This document shows, piece by piece, positions 24,257 through 33,189 of a stretch of 64,000 bases of DNA. The notes under the pieces are model-generated. The model ran no database searches, had not been told where the DNA came from, and worked only from the letters and a program-made list of their open reading frames with translations. Source of the DNA: Amycolatopsis sp. cg9 (GTDB lineage Bacteria > Actinomycetota > Actinomycetes > Mycobacteriales > Pseudonocardiaceae); contig NZ_CP166850.1 in the NCBI RefSeq assembly GCF_041346945.1, positions 2,418,001 to 2,482,000 on the forward strand, written 5' to 3'. Both the position numbers and the translations under genes were made by a program. How positions within the stretch are numbered: position 1 is the stretch's first letter; every line of letters starts with the position of its first letter.

Positions 24257-25534
24257 TCAAACGGCGGCGGCGAGCAGCACGATCCCGACGACCTGGAGGT
24301 CGAGTCCGCGGAAGAGCTGGCGGACGAGGTTGGCCGGCATCGGACCCATCGGGGTGTCCACGAACGCCGGATTTCCGTAGTCGACGGCGGTCCGGGTGAC
24401 CGTGCGGAGGATCGAGAGCACCGACAGCGGCACGGCGAACCACGCCCCGGCGCCGAACGAGGTCCCACCCGCGAGGGTGACCACGGCGAGCAGCGCCGCC
24501 CAGCAGATCCCGGTGCCCGCCAGCGCCAGGCCGTGGGTCAGCACCAGCTCGCGGTTCGAGGTGCCGAGCCACCGGCGGCGGCCCGGGTTGCGCCAGAGCT
24601 CGCCGAGCCCGCCGGCGAACGGCGTCAGCGCGACGTACGCGCCGATGCCGACGAGGACCGCGCCCGGCACGGTCGGCAGGGCGATGTGGGCGACGACGAC
24701 CGCGAAGCCGACCAGGGCCGCCGCGCCCGCGTACCGGGAGCGGCCGAGCGTGCCCGCGAAGGCGAGCCGGAGCGCGGTCGGGCGGCGCAGCGAAAAGCGT
24801 CCGATCGGGGTGGCCGGCGGCAGCAGCATCATCGGGTCGAGGAAGGTGACGGCGACCGAGCGCAGCACCCGGCCGTCCCAGCCGGCGAGCAGCGCCGCCC
24901 GGCCGGCGCGGTGCACCGGCTCGCCGCCGAACGCCAGCGGCACCGCCGCCACCAGCACGCCCGCGGCGACGAACTGCACGGTCAGCGGGCCGGGGCCGAG
25001 CGCGGCGATGGCCAGCCCGGCGACGGCGAGGGCGAGCGGGCCCAGCGCGTCCAGGCGCAGCGAAGTCCGCCGGGCGGAGGCGAACGCGGCGACGGCGGTC
25101 GCGACGACCACCGCGACGGCCGCGCGCCACTGGTCGAGCCCGGCCCCGCCGACGGCGAGCAGCAGCGCGGCGAGGTAGCCGGTGACCACCAGGACGCCGG
25201 TCCAGGCGCCGAGCAGCCGCAGGGTGACGACGCGGCCGCGGTCGACCGGGGCGAAGTCGAGCCAGGTCAGCTCCGCCGGCTCGACCCACGCGAAGCCGCG
25301 GCGCAGCAGGCCGCGCCAGCCGACCGCGCAGCAGAGCGTGAGCAGCCCGAGCACGGCCGGGAAGTCCACGTGGGACGAGCCGTAGAGCGCCGGGCGCCAG
25401 CCGTCGACGTGGAAGAACGCGGTGAACAGGAACCCGAAGCCGAACAGGAAGACGAAGCTCGCGGTGTCGCCGCTGAAGATCCCGCCGAACCGCTTGCGGC
25501 CCGGGATCCGCATCCGGCGCGGCGCCAGGGTCAC
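24257..25534 (-). CDS. ABC transporter permease-like integral membrane protein
   Basis: 425 residues from GTG 25534, which overlaps the stop of the ATPase gene as GTGA. There are about 10-12 hydrophobic helices (FVFLFGFGFLFTAFFHVDGW, VLGLLTLCCAVGW, GVLVVTGYLAALLLAVGGAG and more). No family motif is recognised, but position directly after an ABC ATPase makes it the membrane subunit. Substrate and direction are unknown. There is a 31-base gap to the EndoU-like gene. ATG 25513 is a possible later start. Confidence 0.7.
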   Translation of the reverse strand: MTLAPRRMRIPGRKRFGGIFSGDTASFVFLFGFGFLFTAFFHVDGWRPALYGSSHVDFPAVLGLLTLCCAVGWRGLLRRGFAWVEPAELTWLDFAPVDRGRVVTLRLLGAWTGVLVVTGYLAALLLAVGGAGLDQWRAAVAVVVATAVAAFASARRTSLRLDALGPLALAVAGLAIAALGPGPLTVQFVAAGVLVAAVPLAFGGEPVHRAGRAALLAGWDGRVLRSVAVTFLDPMMLLPPATPIGRFSLRRPTALRLAFAGTLGRSRYAGAAALVGFAVVVAHIALPTVPGAVLVGIGAYVALTPFAGGLGELWRNPGRRRWLGTSNRELVLTHGLALAGTGICWAALLAVVTLAGGTSFGAGAWFAVPLSVLSILRTVTRTAVDYGNPAFVDTPMGPMPANLVRQLFRGLDLQVVGIVLLAAAV

Positions 25535-26136
25535 CACAGTTCGAGCACGCTGTCCGCGGCCTCGAGCAGCGGCGGGTGGTGCGTGGCCACCACGACCGCC
25601 GCGCCGGCCGCCGTCGACCGGGCGATCACCTCGACCAGCCACTCCTTGCCCGCCGTGTCCAGCGCGCGCTCGGGCTCGTCCAGCAGCAGCACCTGGTGGG
25701 GCCGCGCGGTGACGCCGAGCAGCAGCAGGCGACGGCGCTGGCCCGCGGAGAAGTGCCCGGCCGTGACGCGCATGCGTTCGCCGAGCCCCGCGTCGCGCAG
25801 CAGCTCCTCGTGGTCGCCGAGGTCGGCGCCGAACGAGCCGGCCAGGAGGTCGAGGTGCTGCAGCGGCGTCAGCTCCGCGAAGAAGTCGGAGTCGTCGAAG
25901 AGCACCGACACCTTGCGGCGGAACTCGACGTCCCGCTCGTCCGGCACCTTGCGGTCGACCAGCACGCGGCCCCGCTGCGGCTTCTGCATCCCGTACAGGC
26001 ACCGCATCAGGGTCGACTTGCCGACGCCGTTCGGCCCGACGATCGCCGCGCACTCGCCGGGGTCGACGGAGAAGTCCAGGTCGTCGAACAGCCAGTGCTC
26101 GCCGGTCCGGACGCCGATCGCCGTCGCGTCGATCAT
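25531..26136 (-). CDS. ABC transporter ATP-binding protein
   Basis: 201 residues, short for an ABC ATPase. Walker A GPNGVGKS is at 34-41, then a Q-loop region in which VLFDDSDFF replaces the usual Gln, a signature-like SAGQRRRL (LSGGQ expected) and Walker B VLLLDEPE. The H-loop is ATHHPP. The degenerate signature is typical of some exporter ATPases of CcmA/YbhF type. ATG 26136 overlaps the stop of the upstream LLM gene as ATGA, and its own stop overlaps the permease start, so the three are translationally coupled. Confidence 0.88.
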   Translation of the reverse strand: MIDATAIGVRTGEHWLFDDLDFSVDPGECAAIVGPNGVGKSTLMRCLYGMQKPQRGRVLVDRKVPDERDVEFRRKVSVLFDDSDFFAELTPLQHLDLLAGSFGADLGDHEELLRDAGLGERMRVTAGHFSAGQRRRLLLLGVTARPHQVLLLDEPERALDTAGKEWLVEVIARSTAAGAAVVVATHHPPLLEAADSVLELW

Positions 26137-27008
26137 CGGAGGGCTTCGAGCACCGGGGCGAACTGCTCCAGGTTGTGCTCGAGGATCGTGTAGTACGTCA
26201 GGCCGAACCGCTCGCGGTGCGCGTGGAGCTGCTCCGCGACCTGGGCGGGCGAGCCGATCAGCGCGGTCGGCACCGCGGCGAGCTGCTCGGTGCTGAGCGT
26301 GCCCTGCGTCCGCTTCGCCAGCTCCTCCAGCGCGCCCGCGCGGTCGTCCGTGATGTGCACGAAGTGGCAGAGCAGGTTGAACTCGGCCGGGCGGCCACCG
26401 AGCTTCGCCCGGACGAACCCGATGCGCTCTTCGATGTCCTCGGCGCTCGCCGGGGCGGGCGCGGTGCCGTCCGGCGTCTTGGCGGTGCCGGTGAAGCCGA
26501 TGATGTCGGCGTGCTCGGCGGCGAGGGTCAGGATCCGGTCCCCGCGGCCGGCGAGCAGCAGCGGCGGACCTTCCGGCCGCGTCGGCGCGGGCTTGTGCTC
26601 CTCGTCGGCATACAGCCGCTTGAGTTCGAGGATGGTCCGTTCGAGGTGGTCGACGCGCTCGCGGGCGGACGGGAACGGCATCCCGGCGGCCTCGAACTCC
26701 GCCTTCACGTAGCCGGCGCCGAGCCCCAGCTCCAGGCGCCCGTCGGTGAACTGGTCGGTGCCCGTGACGTCCCGCGCGAGCAGCACCGGGTTGTAGAACG
26801 GCGTGTTGAGCACGAAGGTGTTCAGCTTGACGCGCGAAGTGACCTCGCCGGCCAGCACCAGCGCCGGGAACGGCGGGGCCATGCCCAGGTGGTCGGCCGC
26901 CGACAGGACGTCGTAGCCCAGGTCCTCGACCTTGCGGCACTTCTCGACCCACGCGGCGCGGCTGTCCGGCACGATCATGTTGACCCCGAAGCGGAAATCC
27001 CCAGTCAT
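26133..27008 (-). CDS. LLM class F420-dependent oxidoreductase (1)
   Basis: 291 residues from ATG 27008; GTG 27026 is in frame and would overlap the preceding stop. It has the luciferase-like TIM barrel: FRFGVNMIVPDSRAAWVEKC, DVLSAADHLGMAPPFPALVL, RVKLNTFVLNTPFYNPVLLA, DQFTDGRLELGLGAGYVKAE and PLLLAGRGDRILTLAAEHAD. These are hallmarks of the TIGR03621-like F420-dependent group in actinobacteria. The substrate is unknown. A close paralogue lies immediately upstream in the same operon, and an ABC transporter follows. Confidence 0.9.
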   Translation of the reverse strand: MTGDFRFGVNMIVPDSRAAWVEKCRKVEDLGYDVLSAADHLGMAPPFPALVLAGEVTSRVKLNTFVLNTPFYNPVLLARDVTGTDQFTDGRLELGLGAGYVKAEFEAAGMPFPSARERVDHLERTILELKRLYADEEHKPAPTRPEGPPLLLAGRGDRILTLAAEHADIIGFTGTAKTPDGTAPAPASAEDIEERIGFVRAKLGGRPAEFNLLCHFVHITDDRAGALEELAKRTQGTLSTEQLAAVPTALIGSPAQVAEQLHAHRERFGLTYYTILEHNLEQFAPVLEALR

Positions 27009-27022
27009 GGGGATCAAGGTAC

Positions 27023-27892
27023 TCACCGGAGCTTCTCGATCACCGGGGCCAGCCGCACGAGGTCGTCTTCGATCACCGTGAAGTAGCTGATCCCCAGCGT
27101 CTCGCGGGTGCGCAGCAGCTGGTCGGCGACCGCGTCGGCGGATCCCACGAGGACGGTCGGCAGCTCGCCCAGCTCGTCGACGCCGAGGTCGGGCACCCGC
27201 CGGTGGACGGCTTCCAGCGTGCTGCGCCGGTCGTCGGTCACGCGGGTGACGTGCACCAGCAGGTTCAGCTCGGCGTCCCGGCCGTCGAGGGCGTTCCGCG
27301 CGAACTCGACGCGTTCGGTCAGCTCGCCGAGCCCGGCCAGGGACATCCGGCCCTCGACCTTCGTCGCCGCGGTGCCGGTGAACCCGACGATGTCGGCGTG
27401 CTTCGCGGCCAGCTTCAGCACGCGGTCGCCGCGGCCGCCGAGCAGCAGCGGCGGCCCGGGTTTCTGCACCGGCTCCGGCTTGTGCGCCGGATCCGCGTAA
27501 AGCCGCTTCAGCTCCAGCACCGCGCGTTCGAGCCGCGCGAACCGCTGCCCGGGCGTGCCCCACTCGATCCCGGCCGCGTGGAACTCCGCCTCGACGTACC
27601 CCGCGCCGATGCCCAGCTCGAGGCGGCCGTCGGTGAACTGGTCGGTGCCCGTGACGTCCCGGGCGAGCAGCACCGGGTGGTGGAAGCAGGCGTTGATGAC
27701 GAACGTGTTGAGCCGGACCCGCTCGGTCGCCTCGGCCGCGAGCACGAGCGCGGGGAACGGCGGTGCCATCCCGACGTGGTCGGCCGCGCCGACGACGTCG
27801 TAGCCGAGGTCCTCGGCCTGCCGGCACTTCGCCACCCACTCGGCCCGGGTACCGGGCACCACCAGATCCACGCCGAACCGGAACGGTCTCAT
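27023..27892 (-). CDS. LLM class F420-dependent oxidoreductase (2)
   Basis: 289 residues from ATG 27892. It is a paralogue of the next gene: FRFGVDLVVPGTRAEWVAKC, DVVGAADHVGMAPPFPALVL, DQFTDGRLELGIGAGYVEAE and PLLLGGRGDRVLKLAAKHAD. It should use reduced F420 for hydride transfer to an unknown acceptor. It is the first gene of the five-gene minus-strand operon; pckG upstream on the same strand is separated by a strong terminator, so its promoter should lie between 27893 and 27917 or within pckG. Confidence 0.9.
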   Translation of the reverse strand: MRPFRFGVDLVVPGTRAEWVAKCRQAEDLGYDVVGAADHVGMAPPFPALVLAAEATERVRLNTFVINACFHHPVLLARDVTGTDQFTDGRLELGIGAGYVEAEFHAAGIEWGTPGQRFARLERAVLELKRLYADPAHKPEPVQKPGPPLLLGGRGDRVLKLAAKHADIVGFTGTAATKVEGRMSLAGLGELTERVEFARNALDGRDAELNLLVHVTRVTDDRRSTLEAVHRRVPDLGVDELGELPTVLVGSADAVADQLLRTRETLGISYFTVIEDDLVRLAPVIEKLR

Positions 27893-27917
27893 GGTCGCGA
27901 AACTACCGGGGCAAATG

Positions 27918-27957
27918 AAGGGGACGCCTCCCGGATGCGGCCGGGAGGCGTCCCCTT
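27918..27957 (-). terminator. Terminator after pckG
   Basis: Perfect 17-base stem (27918-27934 with 27941-27957) and a 6-base loop. On the minus strand it is followed by TTCATTTG. It begins 14 bases after the pckG stop. Confidence 0.85.
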
Positions 27958-27971
27958 CTGCTTGCGGAGAC

Positions 27972-29792
27972 TCAGCTCAGGCGCTGCGCCAGCGCGTCGA
28001 GCTCGTCACGCAGCGAGGTCGGGACCTCGCCGATCTTCTCGAACCACTCCTCGATCAGCGGCAGCTCCTGGCGCCACTCCTCGGGCTTGACCTCGAGGGC
28101 GGCCTGGATGTCCTCGATCGGCTCGGTGAGGCCCTCGGTGTCGAGGTCCTCGGCCCGCGGCACGAAGCCGACCGGCGTCTCGACGGCGTTGCCCTTGCCC
28201 TCGACGCGCTCGACGACCCACTTGAGGATCCGCGAGTTCTCGCCGAAGCCCGGCCACAGGAAGCGGCCGTCGTCGCCGCGGCGGAACCAGTTGACGTAGA
28301 AGATCTTCGGCAGCTTGTTCGCGTCGGCGTTCTTGCCCAGGTTCAGCCAGTGCTTGAAGTAGTCACCGGCGTGGTAGCCGAGGAACGGCAGCATCGCCAT
28401 CGGGTCGCGGCGCACGTTGCCGACCGCGCCGGCCGCGGCCGCCGTGGTCTCCGACGACATCGTGGCGCCCATGAAGACGCCGTGCTGCCAGTCGCGGGCC
28501 TCGTTCACCAGCGGCACCGTCGTCTTGCGGCGGCCGCCGAACAGGATCGCCGAGATCGGCACGCCCTTCGGGTCGTCCCACTCCGGCGCGAGGATCGGGC
28601 ACTGCGACATCGGCGTGCAGTAGCGCGAGTTCGGGTGGGCGGCCTTCTCCGCGGAGTCCGGCGTCCAGTCCTCGTTCTTCCACGACGTCGCGTGGGCGGG
28701 CTTGTTCTCCATGCCCTCCCACCAGATGTCGCCGTCGTCGGTCAGGGCGACGTTCGTGAAGACCGTGTTGCCCTGCTCGATCGTGCGCATGGCGTTCGGG
28801 TTGGTGTGCCAGTCGGTGCCCGGCGCGACGCCGAAGAAGCCGAACTCCGGGTTGACCGCGTAGAGGCGGCCGTCCTCGCCGAAGCGCATCCACGCGATGT
28901 CGTCGCCCAGGGTCTCGGCGCGCCAGCCCGGGATGGTCGGCTGCAGCATGGCGAGGTTGGTCTTGCCGCAGGCGCTGGGGAACGCCGCCGCGACGTAGTG
29001 GACCTTGTCCTCGGGCGAGATCAGCTTGAGGATCAGCATGTGCTCGGCGAGCCAGCCCTCGTCGCGGGCCATCACCGAGGCGATGCGCAGCGAGTAGCAC
29101 TTCTTGCCCAGCAGGGAGTTGCCGCCGTAGCCGGAGCCGTAGCTCCAGATCGCCCGCTCCTCGGGGAAGTGCGAAATGTACTTCGTTTCGTTGCAGGGCC
29201 AGGAAACGTCCTGCTGCCCCGGTTCGAGCGGCGCACCCACGGAGTGGAGCGCGGGCACGAATTCGCGCTCGCTGCCATCCGGCGCGATGAACTTCTCGAG
29301 GGCCGCCTTGCCCGCGCGCGTCATCACGCGCATCGAAGCGACGACGTAAGCGAAATCGGTGATTTCGATACCCAGCTTGGGATTCTCGTCGGCGAGGGGA
29401 CCCATGCAGAACGGGATGACGTACATCGTGCGGCCGCGCATCGAGCCACGGAAGAGCTCGGTCATGGTGGCCTTCATCTCGGCCGGGTCCATCCAGTGGT
29501 TGGTCGGACCGGCGTCCTCGGGACGCTCGGAACAGATGAAGGTCCGGTCTTCGACGCGGGCGACGTCGTTGGGGTCGGAAGTGGCCCAGAAGGAGTTCGG
29601 CTTCGACTTGAGCTGCACGAACGTGCCGGCGTCGACCAGCTCCTGGTTGATCCGGGCGGCTTCTTCGTCAGACCCGTCGACCCACACCACGCGGTCCGGG
29701 GTGGTCAGCTCGGCGACCTCCCGGACGAAGGACAGCACGCCACTGTGCGTCGTCGGCGCGGTGTCCAGTCCGGGGATGGCGACTGCGGTCAT
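27972..29792 (-). CDS. pckG: Phosphoenolpyruvate carboxykinase (GTP)
   Basis: 606 residues, the usual size of the GTP enzyme. It converts oxaloacetate and GTP to phosphoenolpyruvate, CO2 and GDP, the first step of gluconeogenesis. The reactive cysteine and P-loop are in [12 protein letters not shown] (C275). [26 protein letters not shown] and [16 protein letters not shown] are complete. ATG 29792 is chosen for the AGGAG 8 bases upstream; in-frame codons further up run through the leader hairpins. The leader has two strong hairpins (29822-29855 and 29881-29908), which suggests control after initiation. Mycobacterial pckA is in the same region as trmB and fabG4-fadA2 homologues. Confidence 0.97.
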   Translation of the reverse strand: MTAVAIPGLDTAPTTHSGVLSFVREVAELTTPDRVVWVDGSDEEAARINQELVDAGTFVQLKSKPNSFWATSDPNDVARVEDRTFICSERPEDAGPTNHWMDPAEMKATMTELFRGSMRGRTMYVIPFCMGPLADENPKLGIEITDFAYVVASMRVMTRAGKAALEKFIAPDGSEREFVPALHSVGAPLEPGQQDVSWPCNETKYISHFPEERAIWSYGSGYGGNSLLGKKCYSLRIASVMARDEGWLAEHMLILKLISPEDKVHYVAAAFPSACGKTNLAMLQPTIPGWRAETLGDDIAWMRFGEDGRLYAVNPEFGFFGVAPGTDWHTNPNAMRTIEQGNTVFTNVALTDDGDIWWEGMENKPAHATSWKNEDWTPDSAEKAAHPNSRYCTPMSQCPILAPEWDDPKGVPISAILFGGRRKTTVPLVNEARDWQHGVFMGATMSSETTAAAAGAVGNVRRDPMAMLPFLGYHAGDYFKHWLNLGKNADANKLPKIFYVNWFRRGDDGRFLWPGFGENSRILKWVVERVEGKGNAVETPVGFVPRAEDLDTEGLTEPIEDIQAALEVKPEEWRQELPLIEEWFEKIGEVPTSLRDELDALAQRLS

Positions 29793-29821
29793 CTCTACTC
29801 CTGACTTCCGACGACAAACAA

Positions 29822-29855
29822 GCCCGCACCGGAACGACGCTGTCCCGGTGCGGGC
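29822..29855 (-). promoter_or_regulatory. Leader hairpin 1 of pckG
   Basis: GCCCGCACCGG (29822-29832) pairs perfectly with CCGGTGCGGGC (29845-29855) over a 12-base loop, 30 bases before the pckG start. No T-run follows on the minus strand beyond CTTGTTTGTCG, so it may be an attenuator or a stabilising leader structure. Confidence 0.5.
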
Positions 29856-29880
29856 GTCATTGCCGGCGACCGAATGGCTT

Positions 29881-29908
29881 CGCACACCGGCTGGCGAACC
29901 GGTGTGCG
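29881..29908 (-). promoter_or_regulatory. Leader hairpin 2 of pckG
   Basis: CGCACACCGG (29881-29890) pairs perfectly with CCGGTGTGCG (29899-29908) over an 8-base loop, about 90 bases upstream of the start. Together with hairpin 1 it makes a two-stem leader. It could also be a protein-binding palindrome. Confidence 0.45.
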
Positions 29909-30090
29909 TGATTTGGGATTCCCCGAGAGTAGCCGCATGACCGGCAAGTAACCGAGAGCTGACGTGTAGGTTCTCTCACAAGAACGATAAGGGAATCGAT
30001 TCAGACGTCACCGGATCGGTGTATTCGGCGTAAATCTTGCGGTGGTCCGGGACACACCTGTGACCTGGTCGTTTTCATTGAAGACATGAA

Positions 30091-30120
30091 GAAAGCCCGG
30101 GGCCGAAGCCCCGGGCTTTC
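30091..30120 (-). terminator. Terminator after the acidic repeat gene
   Basis: Perfect 13-base stem (30091-30103 with 30108-30120) with a CGAA tetraloop, flanked on the minus strand by TTCATGTCTTC. It lies 21 bases after the stop of the minus-strand gene at 30142. Confidence 0.85.
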
Positions 30121-30141
30121 AAACTATGACCTGGGTCACCT

Positions 30142-30843
30142 TCAGTTCGGCGAAATCCACTGCCCCGTGCCGGAGTCGATGCGCGCGACGCCTTCCAGCG
30201 TCTGCGTGCCGGCCTCGCCCCAGGCGGCGTCAGCGGCCAGGTCGCCATCGCTGCCGGAGTCCATCAGTCCACTCGAGACCTCGGTCCACTGGCCGGGGCC
30301 GGAGTGCTCGAACGTAGTGGTCGTGCCGTCGGCGTCGGTCTGCACCGCGATGTCCGCTTCGCCGTCGCCGTCCTTGTCGGTGAAGGCGATGGTGCCGCCG
30401 CTCTTCGTCTCGACGATGGCGGTGTCGTTGTGGCCGTCGTGGTCGGTGTCGATGGTCGCGATCCCCGCGTCGACCTCACCGTCCGGCAGGTCGGCGTGGA
30501 TGTGGCCGCCGGAGCTGTCGTCGCGGCCGCCGGTGTCGGAGTCGTCGCCGCCCCCGCCGTGCGACTCCACCCATTCGCCGCTGGCCTCGTCGTAGACGGC
30601 CTGCTCGACGACGTGCCCGGTTTCGTCCAGCACGGCGTACTGGTCGGCTTCACCGTCGTGGTTCGTGTCGATGAAGGCCTGCGAGGTGCCGTCGTCGTGC
30701 TCGATGATCGCGGTGTCGTTGACGCCGTCCTCGTTCACGTCGTAGTTGACCTCGGCCTGGTACTCCTGGCCGTCGACGTGAACGGTCATCGCGTCCGGGC
30801 TGGAGGCGTCGGTGTCGCTGCCGCCACTCTCGTCGACCCACAT
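30142..30843 (-). CDS. Acidic Asp-rich repeat protein (DUF6802-like), probable calcium binder
   Basis: 233 residues, very acidic. Four D-x-[DN]-x-D-G loops lie in pairs: DVNEDGVNDTAII and DTNHDGEADQYA, then DTDHDGHNDTAIV and DKDGDGEADIAV, each followed by a short beta stretch. This resembles dockerin or thrombospondin-type calcium loops. A Gly/Asp/Ser-rich linker (SHGGGGDDSDTGGRDDSSGG) separates the two halves. There is no signal peptide, so it is either cytoplasmic or exported by a non-classical route. It is downstream of the dynamin GTPase on the same strand with a 103-base gap, and has its own terminator. Its function is unknown. Confidence 0.75.
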   Translation of the reverse strand: MWVDESGGSDTDASSPDAMTVHVDGQEYQAEVNYDVNEDGVNDTAIIEHDDGTSQAFIDTNHDGEADQYAVLDETGHVVEQAVYDEASGEWVESHGGGGDDSDTGGRDDSSGGHIHADLPDGEVDAGIATIDTDHDGHNDTAIVETKSGGTIAFTDKDGDGEADIAVQTDADGTTTTFEHSGPGQWTEVSSGLMDSGSDGDLAADAAWGEAGTQTLEGVARIDSGTGQWISPN

Positions 30844-30946
30844 GGGAACTTCCCCCTTTTAACCGGGTAACGCCGTCTCTGACCTGCTGTCCGAGGGTAT
30901 GACTCACCGTATGCCGGTTCGGTTCCGCTCCACAACCGGACGGACG

Positions 30947-32785
30947 TCAAGCGGTCTTGTCGCGCAGGGCCCGGATCCTGGTCAGGAAGGTTTCGGCGCG
31001 CTCACGGCCGTCGCTGACCTCCTTGAGGCGCTTCGACACGACGGCGATCTTCTTGGCGCGCTCCTGGGCGCCCATCTTGATCGTCTTGTCGACTTCCTTC
31101 AGCTCGGCCTCGATCGCGTCGATGCGCCGGCCCAACGCCTCGTCCAGCGCCATCGACAGCTGCTGCTCGGCCTCGATGAGCTGCTCGGCGACGAGCTGGT
31201 CGAGCGTCGAGCGGGCGTCCGCGATGGCCTCGACCAGCCACTGCTTCATGTGCTGCTTGTCGGCCGCGTGCTTGCGGGTGCGGGCCATCCACCAGCCGGC
31301 GCCGAGCCCGATGATGATCGTCGCGGGCAGCACCACCGGGTTCAGGATCGCCACGCCGGCCAGCGGCAGCGCGGCCACCTTGCCGGCCCCGACGCCGCCG
31401 GAGATGCCCATGAAGACGAGCAGTTTGTCCTCGGCCGTCGGCGGCTTCTTGTCCGGCGGGCGCAGCACCACCGGCGGGCCGCCGGCCCGGGCGAACTGCG
31501 CGCGGATGACGTCGAGCTCTTCGGGGGAGAACAGCTCCGACAGCGAGACGTTGGTGACCTGGTTCAGCCGCTGGGAGAGCAGCATCGAGATCCGCTGCGA
31601 CGTCGTCTGCAACGCGATGTCGACCTGCTGGGGCAGCGCGGCCAGCTCGTCGCGCTTGGCCGCGTCGATCAGCTGGCGGAAGTGGGTCTGCGCGTCCCGC
31701 ATCTGCCTACTGCTCTCGTGCCCGACCTCGACGCGGGTGCGCTGCACCTCGCCGCGCAGCTTGAGCTGCCAGCCGCGGGTCGACGACCGGCGCTCGGCCT
31801 GCAGCTGGTCACGGCGTTCGCGCAGCTGCTCGGCCTCGGCCTCACCGGCGGACAACGCGCGGCTCTCGGCCTGCAGCTTCGCCTTCAATTCGCCCAGCGC
31901 GCTGGAGAGCGCGCGCAGCGTGTTGGCCTCGCCGAGCATCGCCGAGCGGCCGACGAGCAGCTCCTGCAACGCCGTCTGGATCGCGGCGACGCCGGACTTC
32001 TCCCGCAGCATCGCGGCCATCTGCTCGTTGGGCGCCTTGGCCGCCGTCTCGAACATCCGCGCCGACACCGGGTGGAACACCGCGTCGGCGAACCGGGGCG
32101 CGTGCTCGCGCAGCAGCTGCCGGTCGGCCTCCATGACCTCGCGCCAGCCGCGGAACATGTCCACCTTGGTCAGCGCGAACACGACGGTCTCGACGCGCTC
32201 GCCGACGTCGCGCAGGAACTGCAGCTCGGTCGAGGTGAACGGCGCCGAGGCGTCCACGACGAACAGCAGCGCGGTCGCGCCCGCGGCGGCTTCCTTGGCC
32301 AGCTCGCCGTGCAGCGAGTCGAGCCCGCCGACGCCGGGGGTGTCGACCAGCGAAAGCCGTTCGAGCAGCGGCACCGGCCCGGTGACCTCGACGTACCGCG
32401 GCGGGATCTGGCCCGGCGGCAGCTCGTGCGCGGCGGACACCCAGTGGATCAGCTGGCCGAGGTCGATCGGCACCGGCGCGAGCTGGCCGGGGTAGCAGGC
32501 CTGCGCGCCCCACGCGTCGGCGTGGTCGAACACCAGGTAGGTCGCGGTGGCGACGTCGGCGTCCACAGGGGACAGCCCCGGCATCGCGAGCAGGGCGTTG
32601 ACCAGCGAGCTCTTGCCGCGGTTGGTCTCGCCGACGACCACGACGGCCGGCTTCTTCGGCCGGGCCTTCCGGATCTCCTCGACCCACTTGGCGGCGGCCG
32701 GGTCGGCGTCGCGGACGGTGGTCAGCAGCTGGTCTCGCGCCGCCGCGACCTGCGCGGGCAGGCTCGGCGCGGTGGGTGCGCTCAC
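30947..32785 (-). CDS. Dynamin-like GTPase with membrane hairpin (IniA-like)
   Basis: 612 residues from GTG 32785, which overlaps the stop of the GrpE-like gene as GTGA. The GTPase domain has G1 GETNRGKS (52-59), G3 DTPGVGG and G4 LTKVD. Long helical stalk segments follow (about 270-420). A hydrophobic hairpin (VAALPLAGVAILNPVVLPAT, IIIGLGAGWWMA) sits near residues 470-510, then a helical C-terminal bundle. This is the layout of bacterial dynamin-like proteins, which bind and reshape membranes on GTP use; mycobacterial IniA is the nearest described relative. A second dynamin-like gene is at 35033, so the two may work as a pair. Confidence 0.85.
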   Translation of the reverse strand: MSAPTAPSLPAQVAAARDQLLTTVRDADPAAAKWVEEIRKARPKKPAVVVVGETNRGKSSLVNALLAMPGLSPVDADVATATYLVFDHADAWGAQACYPGQLAPVPIDLGQLIHWVSAAHELPPGQIPPRYVEVTGPVPLLERLSLVDTPGVGGLDSLHGELAKEAAAGATALLFVVDASAPFTSTELQFLRDVGERVETVVFALTKVDMFRGWREVMEADRQLLREHAPRFADAVFHPVSARMFETAAKAPNEQMAAMLREKSGVAAIQTALQELLVGRSAMLGEANTLRALSSALGELKAKLQAESRALSAGEAEAEQLRERRDQLQAERRSSTRGWQLKLRGEVQRTRVEVGHESSRQMRDAQTHFRQLIDAAKRDELAALPQQVDIALQTTSQRISMLLSQRLNQVTNVSLSELFSPEELDVIRAQFARAGGPPVVLRPPDKKPPTAEDKLLVFMGISGGVGAGKVAALPLAGVAILNPVVLPATIIIGLGAGWWMARTRKHAADKQHMKQWLVEAIADARSTLDQLVAEQLIEAEQQLSMALDEALGRRIDAIEAELKEVDKTIKMGAQERAKKIAVVSKRLKEVSDGRERAETFLTRIRALRDKTA

Positions 32786-33171
32786 GGGTTCTTCTTCGCG
32801 TAGACGGTGACGATCGGGGCGCGCAGCAGGCGGTCGTGGTCGGCGAACCCGGTGACCTCGGTTTCCGCGACGATGCCGTCGAGCGCCGGGTCCTCGGTCG
32901 GGACCGCGCCGCCGGCCTCGTGGCGAGCCGGGTCGAAGCGCTCGCCGTCGGGCCGGAGCGCCTGGACGCCGATCGCGGCCAGCCCTTCCTCGAGGCGTTC
33001 GACGACGCCGCCGCTGCGGGCGCGGTCCAGGGCGTACAGGCACATCTGGATCAGCGCCTGGCGATCGGCGAGCGCGCGCTCGAGATCGCTTACCTGCTGC
33101 TGCAAGGGGTGCACATCGGTGTCCGACGCGACGGAACCGCGGTCGGTTCCGTCCTTGCGAAACCACGCCAT
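32782..33171 (-). CDS. GrpE-like protein linked to the dynamin GTPase
   Basis: 129 residues. An N-terminal coiled coil (VHPLQQQVSDLERALADRQA) is followed by a compact head: LEEGLAAIGVQAL then DGERFDPARHEA, AETEVTGFADHDRLLRAP and IVTVY. This follows the GrpE pattern (G-x-x-FDPxxHEA ... GY-x-x-x-x-RVLRPAxV-x-V), but the N-terminal part is shorter than the roughly 190 residues of a chaperone GrpE. GrpE is the nucleotide exchange factor of Hsp70. It is fused by a 4-base overlap to the dynamin gene, so it is probably an adaptor or exchange factor for it or for a nearby Hsp70 not in this window (inference). Confidence 0.7.
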   Translation of the reverse strand: MAWFRKDGTDRGSVASDTDVHPLQQQVSDLERALADRQALIQMCLYALDRARSGGVVERLEEGLAAIGVQALRPDGERFDPARHEAGGAVPTEDPALDGIVAETEVTGFADHDRLLRAPIVTVYAKKNP

Positions 33172-33189
33172 GAGCACAGTCTGGCGGAT

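Larger units (their letters stand above)
29793..30141. other. Gene-free region upstream of pckG
   Basis: This 349-base gap holds the two leader hairpins of pckG at 29822-29855 and 29881-29908, then an AT-richer stretch around 29940-30090 that should contain the pckG promoter, and the terminator at 30091-30120 of the acidic repeat gene. No protein-coding gene is apparent. Confidence 0.6.
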
